A stretch of DNA of 64,000 nt. Source: Moraxellaceae bacterium AER2_44_116 (GTDB lineage Bacteria > Pseudomonadota > Gammaproteobacteria > Pseudomonadales > Moraxellaceae). The stretch is taken from NCBI GenBank assembly GCA_006546595.1, contig VIAD01000001.1, positions 62,001-126,000 of the forward strand, written 5' to 3'. Shown piece after piece: positions 43,940-52,266 of the stretch. Made by a program: the position numbers and the translations under genes. The stretch's first letter is position 1, and each line of letters opens with the position of its first letter. The notes below the pieces were generated by a model. The model did not search any database. It was not told the origin of the DNA and was given only the letters and a program-made list of their open reading frames with translations.

Positions 43940-45148
43940 TTAATCTCGTTGTAACAACAATTGGCAAACATCGGTACGTTGCGTTAAAAATCCTGCTTCG
44001 CAATACCAATAATAAAAACGCCATAATCGAATAAAGGCTTCATCAAAACCTTGTGCGCGAACTTCTGGCAGTTTGTCGTCAAAACTGTGTCGCCATTGTT
44101 TTAGGGTTTCTGCGTAATCAAGACCAAAACTCAAATAGTTGTTGATAGTTAAATGAGCATTGCTGGTTTCTTGATATAAGCGTTGCGGTGACGGCAACAT
44201 GCCACCCGGAAAGATATATTGCTGAATAAAATCAGTATTTGAGCGATAGTCATCAAAACGCTCAGTAGCAATGGTAATGGTTTGAATGGCTGCTTTTCCG
44301 CCTTTGCGAAGGCAACTGGCTACTTTATGGAAATAAGTTGGCCACCATTCTTCACCTACAGCTTCCAACATTTCTACCGAGACAATCGCGTCATAAGTGC
44401 CTGATAAGTCGCGATAATCTTTGAATTGAAAATTCACTTTGGCGTTGGCGGGCGTGTTTTGAATACGGGCATTGGCATAGGCCAATTGTTCTTTAGACAA
44501 TGAAATACCTGTGACAAAGCAACCATAATGGTTGGCGGCATATTCAGCAAATGCGCCCCAACCACAACCAATTTCTAAAATATGGTCACCTGCTTTAACG
44601 TCTAATTGTTTGAGTAGGCGGTCATATTTAGCATATTGAGCATCTACTAAACTTTGATGTGGCTCAGTAAAAAGGGCAGATGAATAAGTCATAGATTCAT
44701 CAAGCCATAAGCGATAAAAACTATTGCCAATATCGTAATGGGCGTGAATATTCTTTTTACTGTTACTACGGGTATTACGATTTAAGAAATGTCGCAAACG
44801 GTAAAATAAGGTGCCAAAAAAATTACCATGAACGGCATTATTTAATGCTTGTTCATTTTTTAACGCCAGTAACAATACATCCAACATATTAGGGCTATCT
44901 AGCCAACCATCGCGATAGGCTTCTGCCATGCCGATATCACCACTTTGCATGATTTTGCCAATAGCAGACCAATTTTTAATGTCTAATGCGGCATCAATTC
45001 CCGACTTTTTGCCTTTAAAAACGTATTCTTCCCCATTTGGCAGGTTTAAGTGCATGGAGCCAGAGTCTAGTTTTTCTAACATTTTAATCAGGAGCGAGGC
45101 TCTTAGCGGTAAGCCACTGCTAGAAGTTGCCGAATAATGTGTGGTCAT
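43940..45148 (-). CDS. cfa: Cyclopropane-fatty-acid synthase family methyltransferase
   Basis: 402 residues. SAM motif LEIGCGWGAFAEYAA and the CFA features NIHAHYDIGNSFYRLWLD, MTYSSALF, and IQQYIFPGG. The family transfers methylene or methyl groups to double bonds of membrane phospholipid acyl chains. In Rhodobacter related genes near phr are induced by singlet oxygen and one set leads to furan fatty acids, so cyclopropane is not the only possible product. Its start overlaps the DUF1365 stop by 4 nt. Confidence 0.88.
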   Translation of the reverse strand: MTTHYSATSSSGLPLRASLLIKMLEKLDSGSMHLNLPNGEEYVFKGKKSGIDAALDIKNWSAIGKIMQSGDIGMAEAYRDGWLDSPNMLDVLLLALKNEQALNNAVHGNFFGTLFYRLRHFLNRNTRSNSKKNIHAHYDIGNSFYRLWLDESMTYSSALFTEPHQSLVDAQYAKYDRLLKQLDVKAGDHILEIGCGWGAFAEYAANHYGCFVTGISLSKEQLAYANARIQNTPANAKVNFQFKDYRDLSGTYDAIVSVEMLEAVGEEWWPTYFHKVASCLRKGGKAAIQTITIATERFDDYRSNTDFIQQYIFPGGMLPSPQRLYQETSNAHLTINNYLSFGLDYAETLKQWRHSFDDKLPEVRAQGFDEAFIRLWRFYYWYCEAGFLTQRTDVCQLLLQRD

Positions 45149-45903
45149 AAGCTAGTCTCCAAATGCGGGGGTGTCGGTTTACGATAAAATGTTGCGCCCT
45201 TACGCCAAAGTTTGAGGGCTTGCCAATGAATACGAAGCACAACTAACACGGTTGCCCAACCCAATTGAGCGACTGTTTTAAGAATATTGGTGGCGGTCAG
45301 TGGCATAGCTGTGCCAGTAACAACCGTTTTTAGTTGCAGTTGCTGTTCCAGCCAATAATTAATAGAGACCGTGCGTTTATCTTGATGTTGATAAAAGCGA
45401 AAATGGTATTCACCTTCAACGGCAAAAAAAGGTGAGACATGAAAAATCTTTTGGCACTGTAAATCCGTTTGGCTATCAATCACGCCATGCTCTTGAGCAG
45501 TCAGCAAATAACAATGACGCTCACCGAAGGTATTATTCACTTCGCATAACACCGCACGTAATTGTTGTTGGCTATCGTGGCAATACCAAAAACTGACAGG
45601 ATTAAAGGCATAGCCAAAAATACGGGGTTGGGTTTGAAGCCAAACTTCACCATCACAAATTGAACTGAGTTGATGGTCAACCAGTAAATTGCGAATCCAA
45701 GTACTCGCATCTACGCCATTGCCATAATCTCGGTCATAAAAACTAAAAACATTAAAACGGTTATAACCAAACAACGGATTGGCTAGTTGCGTGCGTGCCG
45801 ATAACGGGAAACATAAAAATAGAGCAGGGTAGTTAAAGGCATTTGCTGCTTTACCTATTCGTTTATGTGCAACTGTACCTGTATATAACCAGTTATTTGT
45901 CAT
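45145..45903 (-). CDS. DUF1365 family protein
   Basis: 252 residues from the ATG at 45903, with GAGG eight bases upstream; the longer reading to 45948 overlaps the FAD-oxidoreductase gene and has no ribosome binding site. Typical DUF1365 features are VAHKRIGKAANAFNYPALFL near the start, IFGYAFNPVSFWYCHD and VSPFFAVEGEYHFRF. Function unknown; almost always beside the amine-oxidase-like flavoprotein and CFA synthase, as here. Confidence 0.88.
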   Translation of the reverse strand: MTNNWLYTGTVAHKRIGKAANAFNYPALFLCFPLSARTQLANPLFGYNRFNVFSFYDRDYGNGVDASTWIRNLLVDHQLSSICDGEVWLQTQPRIFGYAFNPVSFWYCHDSQQQLRAVLCEVNNTFGERHCYLLTAQEHGVIDSQTDLQCQKIFHVSPFFAVEGEYHFRFYQHQDKRTVSINYWLEQQLQLKTVVTGTAMPLTATNILKTVAQLGWATVLVVLRIHWQALKLWRKGATFYRKPTPPHLETSL

Positions 45904-45913
45904 CGTCATATCC

Positions 45914-47182
45914 TCAATCCAACACCGCAGGCCAAGGAATCGGTGCATTCAACAATTTGGCCACACGAATACCAGCCTTTAAGCCATCTTCGTGAAAGCC
46001 ATAACCCGCCCATGCTCCACAAAAATAGACGCGGTTTAGCCCTTGAATAGAAGCCAGTTTTTTTTGTGCCTGATAAGCCTCATCATCCAATTGCGGATGC
46101 GCGTAATCAAACTCAGCCAAAATCTCCGATTGTTTGATAGGTTCAGGCGGATTAAGCGTGACAAATAACGGTGTTGTAAACGGTAACGGTTGTAATTTAT
46201 TGAGCCAATAAGTCACCGCCACAGGACGATGCGGATCGGGACTGGTGGCGGTGTAATAATTCCATGCCGCCCATGCTTGCGTGTTTTTGGGCATGAGACT
46301 GGCATCAGTATGTAAATAAGCTATATTAGGGGCGTAACGGATGGCGGCTAAGACCTCACGTTCTTTGCTTGTCGCATCGCTGAGTAAGGCAAGACTTTGG
46401 TCGCTATGAGTCGCCATCACAACGGCATCATACTTTTCTGTACCCTGTTGATGACGAACTAATACACCATCATCTTGGCGACTAATTTCTAAAATGGGTG
46501 TGTTGAGACGAACATCGCCAATCCCTGCACACAGTTTTTTCACATATTCTCGTGAACTGCCTTTAACCGTCATCCATTGTGGGCGATTGTTAACTTGTAA
46601 TAGGCCATGATTTAAACAAAACTGTAAAAATGACTCGGCAGGAAAGTCCGCCATACTCGCTGGAGACATAGACCAAATCGCTGCACCCATTGGTAATAAA
46701 TACCAATCACTAAAGGCTTGAGAATATTTTCCTTTTTGCAGCAATTGACCAAGCGTCAGTTTTTCGGCACGAGCTTTTACTAACAGTGCAGGAGCTTCTT
46801 TATTAAAACGTAAAATGTCAGCAATCATTTGCCAAAATTTTGGCCGAAAGATGTTTCGTTTTTGGGCAAATAAACTACTCAACGTACTACCTGCCCATTC
46901 AATGTTTTCATAAGGCAAACGCACACTAAAGCCCATATCGGTATTCGCTGTTTCGACATTTAACAAAGCAAAAAGCTGAATCAGGTTAGGGTACGTTTTT
47001 TCGTTATAAACCAAAAAGCCCGTGTCCACTGGATAGTTCATGCCATCTAAACTGACATCAACAGCATTACTATGGCCGCCAGCATAGTTATTGGCTTCAA
47101 ACACGGTCACTTGATGTTGACGTGCTAACAACCATGCACTGCTTAAACCTGCGATACCTGAACCAATGACTGCGATTTTCAT
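45914..47182 (-). CDS. FAD-dependent amine-oxidase-like oxidoreductase
   Basis: 422 residues. The dinucleotide motif GSGIAGLSSAWLLARQHQV occupies about 7-25, with EANNYAGGHS nearby, as in amine oxidase/phytoene desaturase-like flavoproteins. The C-terminal GAWAGYGFHEDGLKAGIRVA is the typical FAD-site end. First gene of the lipid operon. In similar clusters the protein is implicated in desaturation or oxidation of membrane lipids. The start is preceded by the palindromes listed below. Confidence 0.88.
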   Translation of the reverse strand: MKIAVIGSGIAGLSSAWLLARQHQVTVFEANNYAGGHSNAVDVSLDGMNYPVDTGFLVYNEKTYPNLIQLFALLNVETANTDMGFSVRLPYENIEWAGSTLSSLFAQKRNIFRPKFWQMIADILRFNKEAPALLVKARAEKLTLGQLLQKGKYSQAFSDWYLLPMGAAIWSMSPASMADFPAESFLQFCLNHGLLQVNNRPQWMTVKGSSREYVKKLCAGIGDVRLNTPILEISRQDDGVLVRHQQGTEKYDAVVMATHSDQSLALLSDATSKEREVLAAIRYAPNIAYLHTDASLMPKNTQAWAAWNYYTATSPDPHRPVAVTYWLNKLQPLPFTTPLFVTLNPPEPIKQSEILAEFDYAHPQLDDEAYQAQKKLASIQGLNRVYFCGAWAGYGFHEDGLKAGIRVAKLLNAPIPWPAVLD

Positions 47183-47183
47183 A

Positions 47184-47200
47184 TTTTGTACTGCACAAAA
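47184..47200 (-). promoter_or_regulatory. Candidate operator O1 of the lipid operon
   Basis: TTTTGTACTGCACAAAA, arms TTTTGT/ACAAAA, just before the FAD-oxidoreductase start codon. It shares the TTTGTAC core with O2 at 47249-47263. The position between promoter and start suits a repressor. The binding protein could be the LitR-like regulator, but that is inference. Confidence 0.5.
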
Positions 47201-47216
47201 ATGGCTTGTAAAACTA

Positions 47217-47244
47217 TGTATAGTCTAAATTACTCGTGAATCAA
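47217..47244 (-). promoter_or_regulatory. Predicted promoter of the lipid operon
   Basis: On the minus strand TTGATT (47239-47244) and TATACA (47217-47222) are 16 bp apart. The two palindromes O1 and O2 flank it. This spacing is compatible with a sigma-70 promoter. Confidence 0.45.
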
Positions 47245-47248
47245 TTAA

Positions 47249-47263
47249 TTTGTACTATACAAA
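47249..47263 (-). promoter_or_regulatory. Candidate operator O2 of the lipid operon
   Basis: TTTGTACTATACAAA is a perfect palindrome of 6-nt arms around CTA, immediately upstream of the predicted -35 box. Further inverted repeats TTAGAC/GTCTAA (47307-47312, 47325-47330) lie beyond it. The gap to the histidine-phosphatase gene is 283 bp and unusually rich in such symmetry. Confidence 0.55.
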
Positions 47264-47465
47264 CTGAATTTAGTAGACCATATAAGCATCTAATATGCAA
47301 CAAACATTAGACGTAAATTTATTTGTCTAAGTGTTTTTGTCATACGAGTTCGTTTCTGGCTTTGGTAAATACGCGTGGATTGCTTTTTTGGATGCAAAAA
47401 TGTTTTTTTGTTGCAGCTAAGTCGGCTAAGCTATCTCTAAAATCATTACAACCATTGATAAGCTT

Positions 47466-48128
47466 ATGTTGCATCCCAATCTAGAACCTAGCTTGGCGTT
47501 ATTGCCAGCCGATAAACCTGTTGTTTTGCTGACACGGCATTCTTTGCGTGAGTTAGCTCCCAACAATGGTGTACCCAGTTATGACTTGCCATTAACGCCA
47601 GAAGGTGTGGTGTTGGCGGAACAATGGGGCAGACGTTTAGATCGTCCAATAAGTGCGTTTTATTCCAGCCCAGTCGGACGTTGTGTTGATACGGCGAAAG
47701 CCATGAATTTAGGCGCAGGTTTGGTATTACCGATTACACAAACCACCGTTTTAGTTGAACCGGGTTGTTTTGTGCATAGCATTCGCCATGTCGGGCCGTT
47801 ATTTTTGCAAATGGGGCCGATTGCTTTTGCTAATCATCATTTTCGTCACACGCTGGAAGGAATTTTGTCGCCTAAAGAAGGGGCAAGCAAAATCATTCAG
47901 CATTTGTATCAGAGTCAACAACAGCAACAAGCGGGTACACTGAGTATTCATGTCACTCATGACACGATTTTGGCCGCATTTATTTACCATTTACTGCAAC
48001 AACCTACCATTGAAGAACACGATTGGCCGTGGATGATGGAAGGTGCATGGTTGTGGTTTGATCATTCAACCTTATATTGGTTGTGGCGCGGTCAATTGGG
48101 TCAAGTTGACTTGGCGGATTACCTGTAA
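47466..48128 (+). CDS. Histidine phosphatase family protein
   Basis: 220 residues. The catalytic RH of LLTRHSLRE is at 24-25. SSPVGRCVDTAKAM carries the phosphate-binding Arg, and HVTHDTILAAFIYHLL carries the second His. Divergent from the light-associated operon, so it may share its control region, though a functional link is not evident. Substrate unknown. Confidence 0.82.
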   Translation: MLHPNLEPSLALLPADKPVVLLTRHSLRELAPNNGVPSYDLPLTPEGVVLAEQWGRRLDRPISAFYSSPVGRCVDTAKAMNLGAGLVLPITQTTVLVEPGCFVHSIRHVGPLFLQMGPIAFANHHFRHTLEGILSPKEGASKIIQHLYQSQQQQQAGTLSIHVTHDTILAAFIYHLLQQPTIEEHDWPWMMEGAWLWFDHSTLYWLWRGQLGQVDLADYL

Positions 48129-48152
48129 TTGATCTAGCCATGAGATTCGTAT

Positions 48153-48203
48153 GGGCGGTTTATCAACCGTCAAATCTGTTGGCGAGTACATTCGCCCCTA
48201 CAA
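48153..48203. repeat. Two-hairpin repeat, family C, reverse orientation
   Basis: GGGCGGTT (48153-48160) pairs imperfectly with AACCGTC (48165-48171), and GGCGA (48181-48185) with TTCGCC (48191-48196), ending CCCTAC. Read on the other strand it matches the copy at 57460-57520: GTAGGGGCGAAT...TCGCCAAC, then a GGCGGTT/AACCGCC hairpin. Located just before the ABC-transporter gene. Confidence 0.65.
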
Positions 48204-48212
48204 GAGAGAACT

Positions 48213-49148
48213 ATGACTACCGCGTTAGTAATTCGTGAGTTAACGAAAACCTATAACAATGGTTTTCAGGCGTTAAAAGGTATTAATCTGACTGTACAAC
48301 AAGGTGATTTTTACGCACTCTTAGGGCCAAATGGGGCAGGTAAATCGACCACAATTGGCATTATTAGCTCGTTGGTGAAAAAAACGACAGGTTCGGTACA
48401 GATTTTTGACTATAACTTAGATACTGATTTGTCTTCTGCCAAGCAACAATTAGGAGTTGTACCGCAAGAATTTAATTTTGGCATGTTTGAAAAAGTCTTT
48501 GATATTGTCGCCACTCAAGCGGGCTATTACGGAATTGATAAAAAAACAGCCAAAGAACGTACCGAAAAATATCTCAAAAAATTAGGTATTTGGGATAAAC
48601 GTGACCAACAAGCGCGGATGTTGTCGGGCGGTATGAAGCGCCGCTTAATGATTGCACGGGCGATGGTGCACGAACCGAAAATGTTGATTTTGGACGAGCC
48701 AACCGCAGGCGTGGACATTGAGTTACGCCGTTCGATGTGGGAGTTTTTAACCGAACTTAATCAACAAGGCACAACCATTATTTTGACGACTCATTATTTG
48801 GAAGAAGCCGAAACCTTGTGCCGTAATATTGCCATTATTGATAAAGGCCGTATTGTAGAAGATACCGATATGAAGTCGTTATTAGCCAAACTGGATGTTG
48901 AACATTTCGTGCTAGATTTACGCCATCCCATTACAGACGTGCCTGTCATCGACAATATCCCTATTAAGTTGATTGATGAACGGACGCTAGAAATCGCCGT
49001 ACCCAAAAGCCAAACCATTAACCAAGTCTTTACGGCGTTAAATGCTCAGCAGATTGAAGTATTAAGTTTGCGAAATAAAACTAATCGTTTGGAAGAGTTG
49101 TTTGTCACGATGGTCGAAAAAAACCTTGCTCAATCTGTACAAGCATAA
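48213..49148 (+). CDS. yadG: ABC exporter ATPase (YadG-like)
   Basis: 311 residues. Walker A GPNGAGKST, signature MLSGGMKRRL, Walker B MLILDEPTAGVD and switch HYLEEAE. This is the ATPase of an ABC-2 type exporter. The next gene is its permease. E. coli YadG/YadH is the closest named pair; substrate unknown. AAGAGAG precedes the ATG. Confidence 0.85.
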   Translation: MTTALVIRELTKTYNNGFQALKGINLTVQQGDFYALLGPNGAGKSTTIGIISSLVKKTTGSVQIFDYNLDTDLSSAKQQLGVVPQEFNFGMFEKVFDIVATQAGYYGIDKKTAKERTEKYLKKLGIWDKRDQQARMLSGGMKRRLMIARAMVHEPKMLILDEPTAGVDIELRRSMWEFLTELNQQGTTIILTTHYLEEAETLCRNIAIIDKGRIVEDTDMKSLLAKLDVEHFVLDLRHPITDVPVIDNIPIKLIDERTLEIAVPKSQTINQVFTALNAQQIEVLSLRNKTNRLEELFVTMVEKNLAQSVQA

Positions 49149-49162
49149 CGGAATACTTTTTT

Positions 49163-49936
49163 ATGAATAACCAGCAAACCTATATTGCTTTAGAAACAAT
49201 TGTCACTAAAGAAATTCGTCGTTTTACTCGTATTTGGGTGCAAACCTTATTACCCCCAGCGATCACCATGTGTTTATATTTTGTCATTTTTGGCAATATT
49301 GTCGGCAGTCGTGTCGGTAAAATGGGCGGTTTCGATTATATGCAATATATCGTACCGGGTTTGATTATGATGTCAGTGATTACTAACTCGTATTCAAACG
49401 TGGTTTCTAGTTTTTATAGTGCCAAATTCCAACGTAGTATTGAGGAATTAATTGTATCGCCTGTACCCTATCATATTATTTTGACGGGTTTTATCATTGG
49501 TGGTATTGTTCGTGGCTTATTAGTCGGTATTACGGTTACATTACTGTCTTTATTTTTTACTGACCTGCATGTTCATCATTTATTTATCATTATGTATTCG
49601 GTATTAATGACCTCGGCGTTATTTTCCTTAGGTGGCTTTATTAATGCCGTTTTTGCTAAATCATTTGATGATATTTCCATTGTTCCGACTTTTATTTTAA
49701 CGCCATTAACCTATTTAGGCGGCGTATTTTATTCGATTGATAATTTGTCGCCATTTTTTCAATCAATTTCCTACTTAAACCCAATTGTTTATATGGTTAA
49801 TGCTTTTAGGTTTGGTATTTTAGGTGTCAGTGATGTGCCTATTGGCTTTTCTTTAGCCATGATTACTGTTGTGACGGTGGGTCTATATATTTATGCCCTG
49901 AAATTGCTACAAAGTGGCAAAGGCATGAAGGAGTAA
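49163..49936 (+). CDS. yadH: ABC-2 type permease (YadH-like)
   Basis: 257 residues with six membrane spans and the ABC-2 features IVPGLIMMSVITNSYSN, LIVSPVPYHII, and LTPLTYLGGVFYSI. It pairs with the ATPase 14 bp upstream to form an exporter. Only 4 bp separate it from queF downstream, so the three genes look like one transcript. Confidence 0.85.
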   Translation: MNNQQTYIALETIVTKEIRRFTRIWVQTLLPPAITMCLYFVIFGNIVGSRVGKMGGFDYMQYIVPGLIMMSVITNSYSNVVSSFYSAKFQRSIEELIVSPVPYHIILTGFIIGGIVRGLLVGITVTLLSLFFTDLHVHHLFIIMYSVLMTSALFSLGGFINAVFAKSFDDISIVPTFILTPLTYLGGVFYSIDNLSPFFQSISYLNPIVYMVNAFRFGILGVSDVPIGFSLAMITVVTVGLYIYALKLLQSGKGMKE

Positions 49937-49940
49937 GTAC

Positions 49941-50762
49941 ATGTCTTGGTATGAAAAAACCGCATTAGGTAAAGAAACTAACTATCACAACGCTTATAAC
50001 CCTACATTGTTGTGTCCGTTGTTACGCGCCGAAGGCCGCCAGCAATTAGGTTTAGACAGCGCCAATTTACCTTTTCAAGGTGTTGATATTTGGCATAACT
50101 ACGAAGCGTCTTGGTTAAATAGCAAAGGAAAGCCACAAGTCGCTATCTTACAGTTACATTTTCCTGCGGAGTCAAGCTATTTAATTGAATCTAAATCTTT
50201 AAAATTGTATTTTAATTCATTGAATTTTAAGCAGTTTAATAATAAAGAGGAAGTGATTACATTACTTGAGCGTGATTTATCCGTTGCTGCCGCCGCGCCC
50301 GTAAAAGCGATTTTGATTCCCGTGAGTGAGCTGCCTCAAACACAGTTATTACAAGGTGTTTGTTTGGATGAGTTGGATATTGAAGTCACCGACTTCACGT
50401 TAAATCCTCAGCTATTAAAAAATAATACCGATGCGGCTATGATCACTGAAACAGTCTATTCGCATTTATTACGCAGTAATTGCCCTGTCACCAATCAACC
50501 CGATTGGGGAAGTGTCAGTATTACTTATACAGGCCAAGCCATTCATCATGAAAGCCTATTGCGCTATTTGATTTCGTTTCGCGAGCATAACGATTTTCAT
50601 GAGCAATGCGTGGAACGTATTTTTAGTGATATTTCTCATCAGTGTCAGCCCGAAAAACTGACTGTACAAGCGTACTATACACGGCGCGGCGGCTTAGATA
50701 TCAATCCTTTCCGCTCGAATGTTGATTTAGCGGCACAATTTCAACGTCTTGTTCGACAGTAA
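49941..50762 (+). CDS. queF: 7-cyano-7-deazaguanine reductase
   Basis: 273 residues, the long two-domain (YqfB/QueF type II) form. The catalytic C181 and D188 are in SNCPVTNQPDWG; YLISFREHNDFHEQC holds the substrate and NADPH-binding residues. It reduces preQ0 to preQ1 with NADPH in queuosine biosynthesis. E. coli has C190/D197 with the same spacing. The start at 49941 follows yadH by 4 bp. Confidence 0.95.
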   Translation: MSWYEKTALGKETNYHNAYNPTLLCPLLRAEGRQQLGLDSANLPFQGVDIWHNYEASWLNSKGKPQVAILQLHFPAESSYLIESKSLKLYFNSLNFKQFNNKEEVITLLERDLSVAAAAPVKAILIPVSELPQTQLLQGVCLDELDIEVTDFTLNPQLLKNNTDAAMITETVYSHLLRSNCPVTNQPDWGSVSITYTGQAIHHESLLRYLISFREHNDFHEQCVERIFSDISHQCQPEKLTVQAYYTRRGGLDINPFRSNVDLAAQFQRLVRQ

Positions 50763-50836
50763 CGCTTGCCAAGCTTTTCGACAATCGCCACAATCAGCCA
50801 GTCTTTGACCTACAAAAAAATCTTTAGGGAGTTTTT

Positions 50837-51514
50837 ATGACCGCATATTTCGGTTTTGAGCCTAGCGAAAGCTTAAAAAATGATATTCAAACCTTATTGG
50901 CGAATTTGGCCAAAAAAGCACCAGAGCCTCAGTATCATTTGTCTAGTGAAATTTCCAAAGTATTCACCGATGAAGTAATTGACAATTTATTATTAAATCT
51001 TGTCGGTGTGATGCAGAATCATAGTGATGGCTCTGAAGGTGGTGGTTTATTAAAATTCCTCGGTGGATTTTTAAAGACGGTGATGCACGGTGCGTTAAAA
51101 GTCATGTTAGGTAAATGTGATAATGCAGAAGTGAATAAACGTGCTGATTTTTTACGGATGCGCTTATTACAACTGCCAAATGATAAAACCCGTTTAGGCT
51201 TTCAATTACCACAAGATGTTTATAATCATTTTCAACATTGCTTTACTGAGGTTGATGCGGGTAACGGTAAACAAATTACCGAAGAATTGATTAAAACGAT
51301 GTTGACGTTTACTGACTTGTCATTAGTACATTTCTTTGATGATTTTATTGGTGGCTTAAACCTCGGTATGATTAATCGTAAAATGGCGAGTGTGACGCGT
51401 TCTGGTATTCATAAAGAAAGTCATAGCACGATTAAAAAGCTGATTCCATCATTAACAGATGCTCAGTTAAAAGATTTCTCAATCTATTTTAAGTCGATGT
51501 TGGTTGAGCGTTAA
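50837..51514 (+). CDS. Unrecognised protein, paralogue 1
   Basis: 225 residues, not recognised. Mostly helical; no signal peptide. A hydrophobic stretch (GGGLLKFLGGFLKTVMHGAL) lies near residue 75-90. The C-terminal part GLNLGMINRKMASVTRSGIH ... TIKKLIPSLTDAQL aligns with the next gene (GLITRKIADLGGVTI ... AIRKLIPQLNIEEL), so the two are tandem paralogues. GGGAG lies before the ATG. Function cannot be assigned. Confidence 0.78.
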   Translation: MTAYFGFEPSESLKNDIQTLLANLAKKAPEPQYHLSSEISKVFTDEVIDNLLLNLVGVMQNHSDGSEGGGLLKFLGGFLKTVMHGALKVMLGKCDNAEVNKRADFLRMRLLQLPNDKTRLGFQLPQDVYNHFQHCFTEVDAGNGKQITEELIKTMLTFTDLSLVHFFDDFIGGLNLGMINRKMASVTRSGIHKESHSTIKKLIPSLTDAQLKDFSIYFKSMLVER

Positions 51515-51522
51515 TTTCTATT

Positions 51523-52188
51523 ATGGCTACTTATTATGCGATTCCGTGTCCTGAAGGATTACGTAAAAACTTTGCCGTATTAATTCAGAATTTTGAAAGT
51601 GGAGTTAGTTCGCCGCAAAATCAATTATTGATTGCAGTGGCGAACGAATATACCGACAAAATTATTGAGGTCATGATTCTTGGCAATAGCCAATTATTAG
51701 ATGAAGATACCTTTGCAGCAAAAGTGCTTAATAATGTAGCCAGTGTGGTCAAAGCAACGGCGCATACCTTGATTAAACAAGTCTTGCATAAGATGAAAAA
51801 TCAAGAGATGGCGCCGTTAACCGCACAAATTCGTGCACGTAAATTAGTCATTGATGAGCAAGAGTTTATTAGCTTTCCTGTCGCACCCGAGTTAGCGCAA
51901 CGTTATCGTCAGTGCTTTGTGGCGATTAGAAACGGCGATATGACGGCAAGAACACCGTTAATGGAAGCCATGCTAGAGTTTTCATTAGTGGCAAATCATT
52001 ACTTTTACACTGAATCTATTCGACCATTAAAGCTCGGCTTAATTACCCGTAAAATTGCGGATTTAGGCGGTGTTACCATTAATAAAGCCTCGCAAGCTGC
52101 GATTAGAAAGCTGATTCCTCAGTTAAATATCGAAGAATTACAAGGCTTTATCGACTATTTAGAGCCGTTTTTTGTTGATGTGCCTTAA
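51523..52188 (+). CDS. Unrecognised protein, paralogue 2
   Basis: 221 residues, paralogue of the preceding gene, starting 8 bp after its stop. Shared features: an opening of the form TAY/TYYxxxPxxL, EYTDKIIEVMI versus VFTDEVIDNLL, and the C-terminal RKIxxxxxxxxxKxSxxxIxKLIPxLxxxxLxxF pattern. The divergence in the rest suggests an old duplication with separate roles. The ribosome binding site is weak, which suggests coupling to the first gene. Confidence 0.78.
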   Translation: MATYYAIPCPEGLRKNFAVLIQNFESGVSSPQNQLLIAVANEYTDKIIEVMILGNSQLLDEDTFAAKVLNNVASVVKATAHTLIKQVLHKMKNQEMAPLTAQIRARKLVIDEQEFISFPVAPELAQRYRQCFVAIRNGDMTARTPLMEAMLEFSLVANHYFYTESIRPLKLGLITRKIADLGGVTINKASQAAIRKLIPQLNIEELQGFIDYLEPFFVDVP

Positions 52189-52266
52189 TATCCATTCTAA
52201 TCAAAATAAAGAAAACAGCACTCCCCATCAAAATCCGTTAAAATCGCGCTTTTTAGCCAATTACCT

